A DNA stretch of 64,000 nucleotides, taken from assembly GCA_013289585.1 (NCBI GenBank), contig JABCZR010000006.1:62001-126000 (forward strand), read 5' to 3'. Each line of letters begins with the position of its first letter. The stretch's first letter is position 1. Below, piece after piece: positions 61,430-64,000 of the stretch. The notes under the pieces were generated by a model. That model was not told the origin of the DNA and ran no database searches. It saw only the letters and a list, made by a program, of their open reading frames with translations. Position numbers and translations under genes: made by a program. The stretch comes from Acidobacteriota bacterium (lineage in GTDB: Bacteria; Acidobacteriota; Terriglobia; Acidiferrales; UBA7541).

Positions 61430-62107
61430 ATGGCTGCTCCAAATCTCTCTTCTGTTCGCGCTCTCATCTTCGATCTCGACGGCACGCTCATCGATTCACA
61501 GCGCGACTTGATTCGCTCCGTCAATGCCACCCTGCAGGAAATGGGCCGCGAGGAGCTTCACGAAGACACCATCTCCGGCTACATCGGCCACGGTGCGCCA
61601 CAGCTGGTCAGCCGCGCTTTGGGCGAAAACGCCAGCAATCATGAATGCAACCGGGCCCTGCAATTCTTCCTCGCCCATTACAACGAGCACAAACTGGATT
61701 CCACCTGCGCCTACGCCGGCGTCCCCGAAGCGCTCGAACTCCTCGCGCATTATCCGATGGCCATTCTCACCAACAAACCGGTGCGCGTCAGCATGCGTAT
61801 TTTAGAGGGTCTCGGCCTCGCGAAATATTTTCGCGCCGTCTACGGCGGCAACAGTTTTGAAACAAAAAAACCCGATCCCCTTGGCGCGCAAACCATCCTG
61901 CGTGAATTCGCTGCCTCGCCAAACGAAGCCCTGCTCATCGGCGATTCCGAAGTCGACGTGCAAACCGCACGCAACGCCGGCACCCTCGCCGCCGCGGTAA
62001 CCTACGGCTTCGGCACCCACGACCGCGCCGCCCACCCCGCCGACATCTATCTCGACCGCCTCACCGATCTCGTTCCACTGCTTGGAGTTGGAGCTGGGCG
62101 AAAATAA
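61430..62107 (+). CDS. gph: HAD-family phosphatase, phosphoglycolate-phosphatase-like
   Basis: This 225-residue HAD hydrolase starts at the ATG at 61430. The open frame back to 60461 overlaps DUF1015 antisense and is not used. Motif I is IFDLDGTLIDSQ (nucleophile Asp), motif II is the Thr in MAILTNKP, motif III the Lys of TKKPDPLG and motif IV IGDSEVDVQTA. A helical cap lies between motifs I and II. It resembles Gph, which removes phosphoglycolate, although close relatives act on other small phosphates. Confidence 0.88.
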   Translation: MAAPNLSSVRALIFDLDGTLIDSQRDLIRSVNATLQEMGREELHEDTISGYIGHGAPQLVSRALGENASNHECNRALQFFLAHYNEHKLDSTCAYAGVPEALELLAHYPMAILTNKPVRVSMRILEGLGLAKYFRAVYGGNSFETKKPDPLGAQTILREFAASPNEALLIGDSEVDVQTARNAGTLAAAVTYGFGTHDRAAHPADIYLDRLTDLVPLLGVGAGRK

Positions 62108-62113
62108 ATTGAA

Positions 62114-64000
62114 CTACTTTTTCGTGGATGCAACCATTCCCGTGGACCCACCGGCGACTTCGAGGATGAAAGAGGTCTGGTCATTCGTAAGCACAAAAAG
62201 CCGCTTGCCGTCCTCGGAAAAAAGATCCGCGGAGACGCGGTCTGCAAACAGGAATTCGTTCGTCTGCTTGAGCGTGCGCAAGTCATACACGGCGAGTTTT
62301 CCCCTCCCGTTCGCCAGACACAACCGGTCGCCATTGCGGGAGATCTGCGGCCGGTACCCGAACCATTTTGCTTTTTGCTCTCCCGTGGAAATCGAATAAA
62401 GCAGCACGCGGTTCCAATTATCCGTTACCAGGAGCCAGTCCCCCGCGGCCTCCTGATGTTCGGGCCGAAAGGAAAACTTTCCGGTGCGCACCACGGCTCC
62501 TCCCGCCACGGTTCCGTCGCGCGCATTCAGAACTTCGAGGAAGTAGTCGGTGTCCCCCGGATTTTCCTTGTTCCACAATGCTTGCAGCTTTGCGTCGCGG
62601 GCCAGTTCATCGCGCAGGCCATCCGCCCTGGCGTTCCACACAAGGACCAGTTTTCCGTTCGACGCCGATCCCGAAACAGACGGGCCCTGCTTTGGAAAAC
62701 TGCGGGACCACAGTGGTTTTGCCGTGGCCATGTCCAGCGCGTCCAAGTCGAAATTTCGGCGCCCGCTGTGGTTCTTGTCGTTGTGCTTCGTGCGCAGAAA
62801 AACGTCCCCAAAAAAAGTAACGTCATCGTCCTTGTCGATCTGGCGATCCCGCAATTGTTTTGTCACCGGGCTCAGAACCACCATGGCGCGCGAATCTTTC
62901 TCGAATTCTGGGAAATCCAGGAAGAAAACTTCATTCGGGGCGTAATACGCATTTTGAAAACCGCGAACGAGACCGACCCGCGCATTTGTGTCCAGGTCCC
63001 ACACTCCGCCGCGTGTGCTGCTGGACATCGCCAGCCATTTCAAGTCGGGCGAAGCCGTGTAGCTCCGGAGCGCCCCCAATTTTCCGAGCGGAAGTTGGAG
63101 TTTGTTGTTTGCTGTGAGGTCCCCGATTTTATAAAGGCCGATTTCGCCATTCAGGCGCTCGCTCACCCACACATCACCCCACACATCGGTGGCGGACATG
63201 CGATTTGCATAAACCAATTTCTTCTGGCTCAGATCGAATGCTCCGACGGGACTCTCTTTCAGAGGACGCATCAAGATGTACTTTGGATTCGACGCCGAAA
63301 ACAGGCTGCTGCCGCCGAGTGGCATGCGGTCGAGCACCTTGCCGGAAGGAAATTCGACCAGCGGAGATTTCTGAGGATCCAGGGAGTCGACGCCCAGAAT
63401 TCGATCGGGACCGGCAAAAGTGAAGGCGTATGCCATCGCAGTGTACAGCGCCCCCGAGATATTGATTTTCTTCCGGGTGGAGAGGTCGAGGATTACTTCT
63501 TCTTTGGTCCGGGAGGACGCGGCAAAGTAACGGCCGTCGGGCGAGAAGCGCAACGTGACCACTTCCTGATGTGTAAGAAAATAAAGCCATTTGAACAACC
63601 TGCCGTAACCGCTGAAGCCCGAATCAAAGTCAAAAAAATTCTCTTTTCTGAAAATGGCCTCACCGCTTGCCACGTCGTAGAGGGCGAGATCCGGCTTGTT
63701 GCCGAAGCAAGCGAGAAATTTTGCATCCGGAGAAAGTTCGGTCTGGCGGCAGCCGCCGATCGCGGGAACGTCGGAGACACCGGTTTGTTCCTGGCGATCG
63801 ATGTCCCAGGTTTCCACGCGCAGCCCGGAACTGAAAAATACAACCTGTTGCGAGTCCGGGGAGAACTGCGCGGTTTGCGCGTCCGCGGCGTCAATGCGAA
63901 ACACAAACTTCAGCGGCTCGCGCGTCATTACGTAAATGCCGCCTTCGTCCTGTGCGAGCAGGTATTTTCCGTCCTGGCTGAAACGAAAATGTTCGATATC
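62114..64000 (-). CDS. WD40/PQQ-like beta-propeller protein, 3' part
   Basis: The frame has no stop up to the right edge. The codons before the ATG at 63928 continue the same kind of repeat (FSQDGKYLLAQDEGG), so that ATG is internal and the N-terminus lies outside. At least 629 residues are visible. They hold repeated blade motifs such as FSPDSQQVVFFSSG, LSPDAKFLACFGN, FSPDGRYFAASSR and ISRNGDRLCLANGRG, each ending in a strand. No enzymatic motif is evident. Such proteins act as scaffolds or sensors, and the missing part could carry a signal peptide or another domain. It is convergent with the phosphatase, six bases from its stop. Confidence 0.8.
   Translation of the reverse strand, partial: DIEHFRFSQDGKYLLAQDEGGIYVMTREPLKFVFRIDAADAQTAQFSPDSQQVVFFSSGLRVETWDIDRQEQTGVSDVPAIGGCRQTELSPDAKFLACFGNKPDLALYDVASGEAIFRKENFFDFDSGFSGYGRLFKWLYFLTHQEVVTLRFSPDGRYFAASSRTKEEVILDLSTRKKINISGALYTAMAYAFTFAGPDRILGVDSLDPQKSPLVEFPSGKVLDRMPLGGSSLFSASNPKYILMRPLKESPVGAFDLSQKKLVYANRMSATDVWGDVWVSERLNGEIGLYKIGDLTANNKLQLPLGKLGALRSYTASPDLKWLAMSSSTRGGVWDLDTNARVGLVRGFQNAYYAPNEVFFLDFPEFEKDSRAMVVLSPVTKQLRDRQIDKDDDVTFFGDVFLRTKHNDKNHSGRRNFDLDALDMATAKPLWSRSFPKQGPSVSGSASNGKLVLVWNARADGLRDELARDAKLQALWNKENPGDTDYFLEVLNARDGTVAGGAVVRTGKFSFRPEHQEAAGDWLLVTDNWNRVLLYSISTGEQKAKWFGYRPQISRNGDRLCLANGRGKLAVYDLRTLKQTNEFLFADRVSADLFSEDGKRLFVLTNDQTSFILEVAGGSTGMVASTKK

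Noticed and set aside
1-64000. tRNA, rRNA, CRISPR arrays, insertion sequences or phage genes
   Set aside because: Gaps between genes were read by eye and none showed a cloverleaf-like sequence, regular spacer repeats, a transposase or an integrase. A small RNA cannot be excluded without a covariance search.

Overview
The window looks like a chromosomal segment of an Acidobacteriota bacterium, probably of the Terriglobia/Acidobacteriaceae type. This is an inference from gene content, not a phylogenetic result. The supporting signs are a 1302-residue Oar-like TonB-dependent receptor with an N-terminal carboxypeptidase-regulatory domain, a DUF3300/DUF2950 pair, a DUF2911 protein, an MBL-PilZ protein, and short intergenic repeats. 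Spacing between genes is tight, with many ATGA or GTGA overlaps. I see no rRNA, tRNA, CRISPR array, insertion sequence or integrase.

Region 1 (1-4.2 kb): the 3' end of a small ABM-type monooxygenase, three consecutive aldo/keto reductases (the first with a Tat signal), and an ECF-type sigma factor on the opposite strand. Region 2 (4.7-13.7 kb): a five-gene toluene/alkene-type diiron monooxygenase operon on the minus strand (tmoA-B-C-D-E order, no reductase gene). It is bracketed by two paralogous histidine kinases and followed on the plus strand by a FixJ-like regulator, a receiver-only protein and a sigma54 AAA+ activator. The signalling genes are plausible regulators of the operon, but this is inferred from position only.

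Region 3 (14-25.8 kb): DUF3300, DUF2950, a multicopper oxidase and a SpoIIE-type phosphatase in one tightly packed operon. Next come a SYLF lipid-binding protein and a complete RND efflux system (permease, adaptor, outer-membrane lipoprotein). Region 4 (26-30.6 kb): an XRE regulator coupled to a small unknown protein, with inverted repeats in its promoter, then a GlsB/YeaQ-type membrane protein, two conserved unknowns and a DUF2911 protein.

Region 5 (30.7-50.4 kb) is the clearest metabolic unit, a polyamine/GABA catabolic island. On the minus strand are a class III aminotransferase, an APC permease, an aminoaldehyde-type dehydrogenase, GABA transaminase and succinate-semialdehyde dehydrogenase. 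Together they could take putrescine to succinate. On the plus strand, after the TonB receptor, lie a MerR-XRE-cupin triple-fusion regulator, a PotDABC-like polyamine ABC importer, a Tat-exported FAD amine oxidase and a D-aminoacylase-like amidohydrolase that lacks the usual HxH metal motif.

Region 6 (50.4-64 kb) holds mixed housekeeping and unknown genes: an AhpD-like protein, a radical SAM protein, the MBL-PilZ fusion, a cation diffusion facilitator, a STAS protein, a YdeI/DUF1905 protein, a PaaI-like thioesterase, a SnoaL-like protein, a DUF1015 protein, a phosphoglycolate-phosphatase-like HAD enzyme, and a beta-propeller protein that continues past the right edge. An 849-bp gap near 59.1-59.9 kb carries an imperfect ~40-bp tandem repeat.
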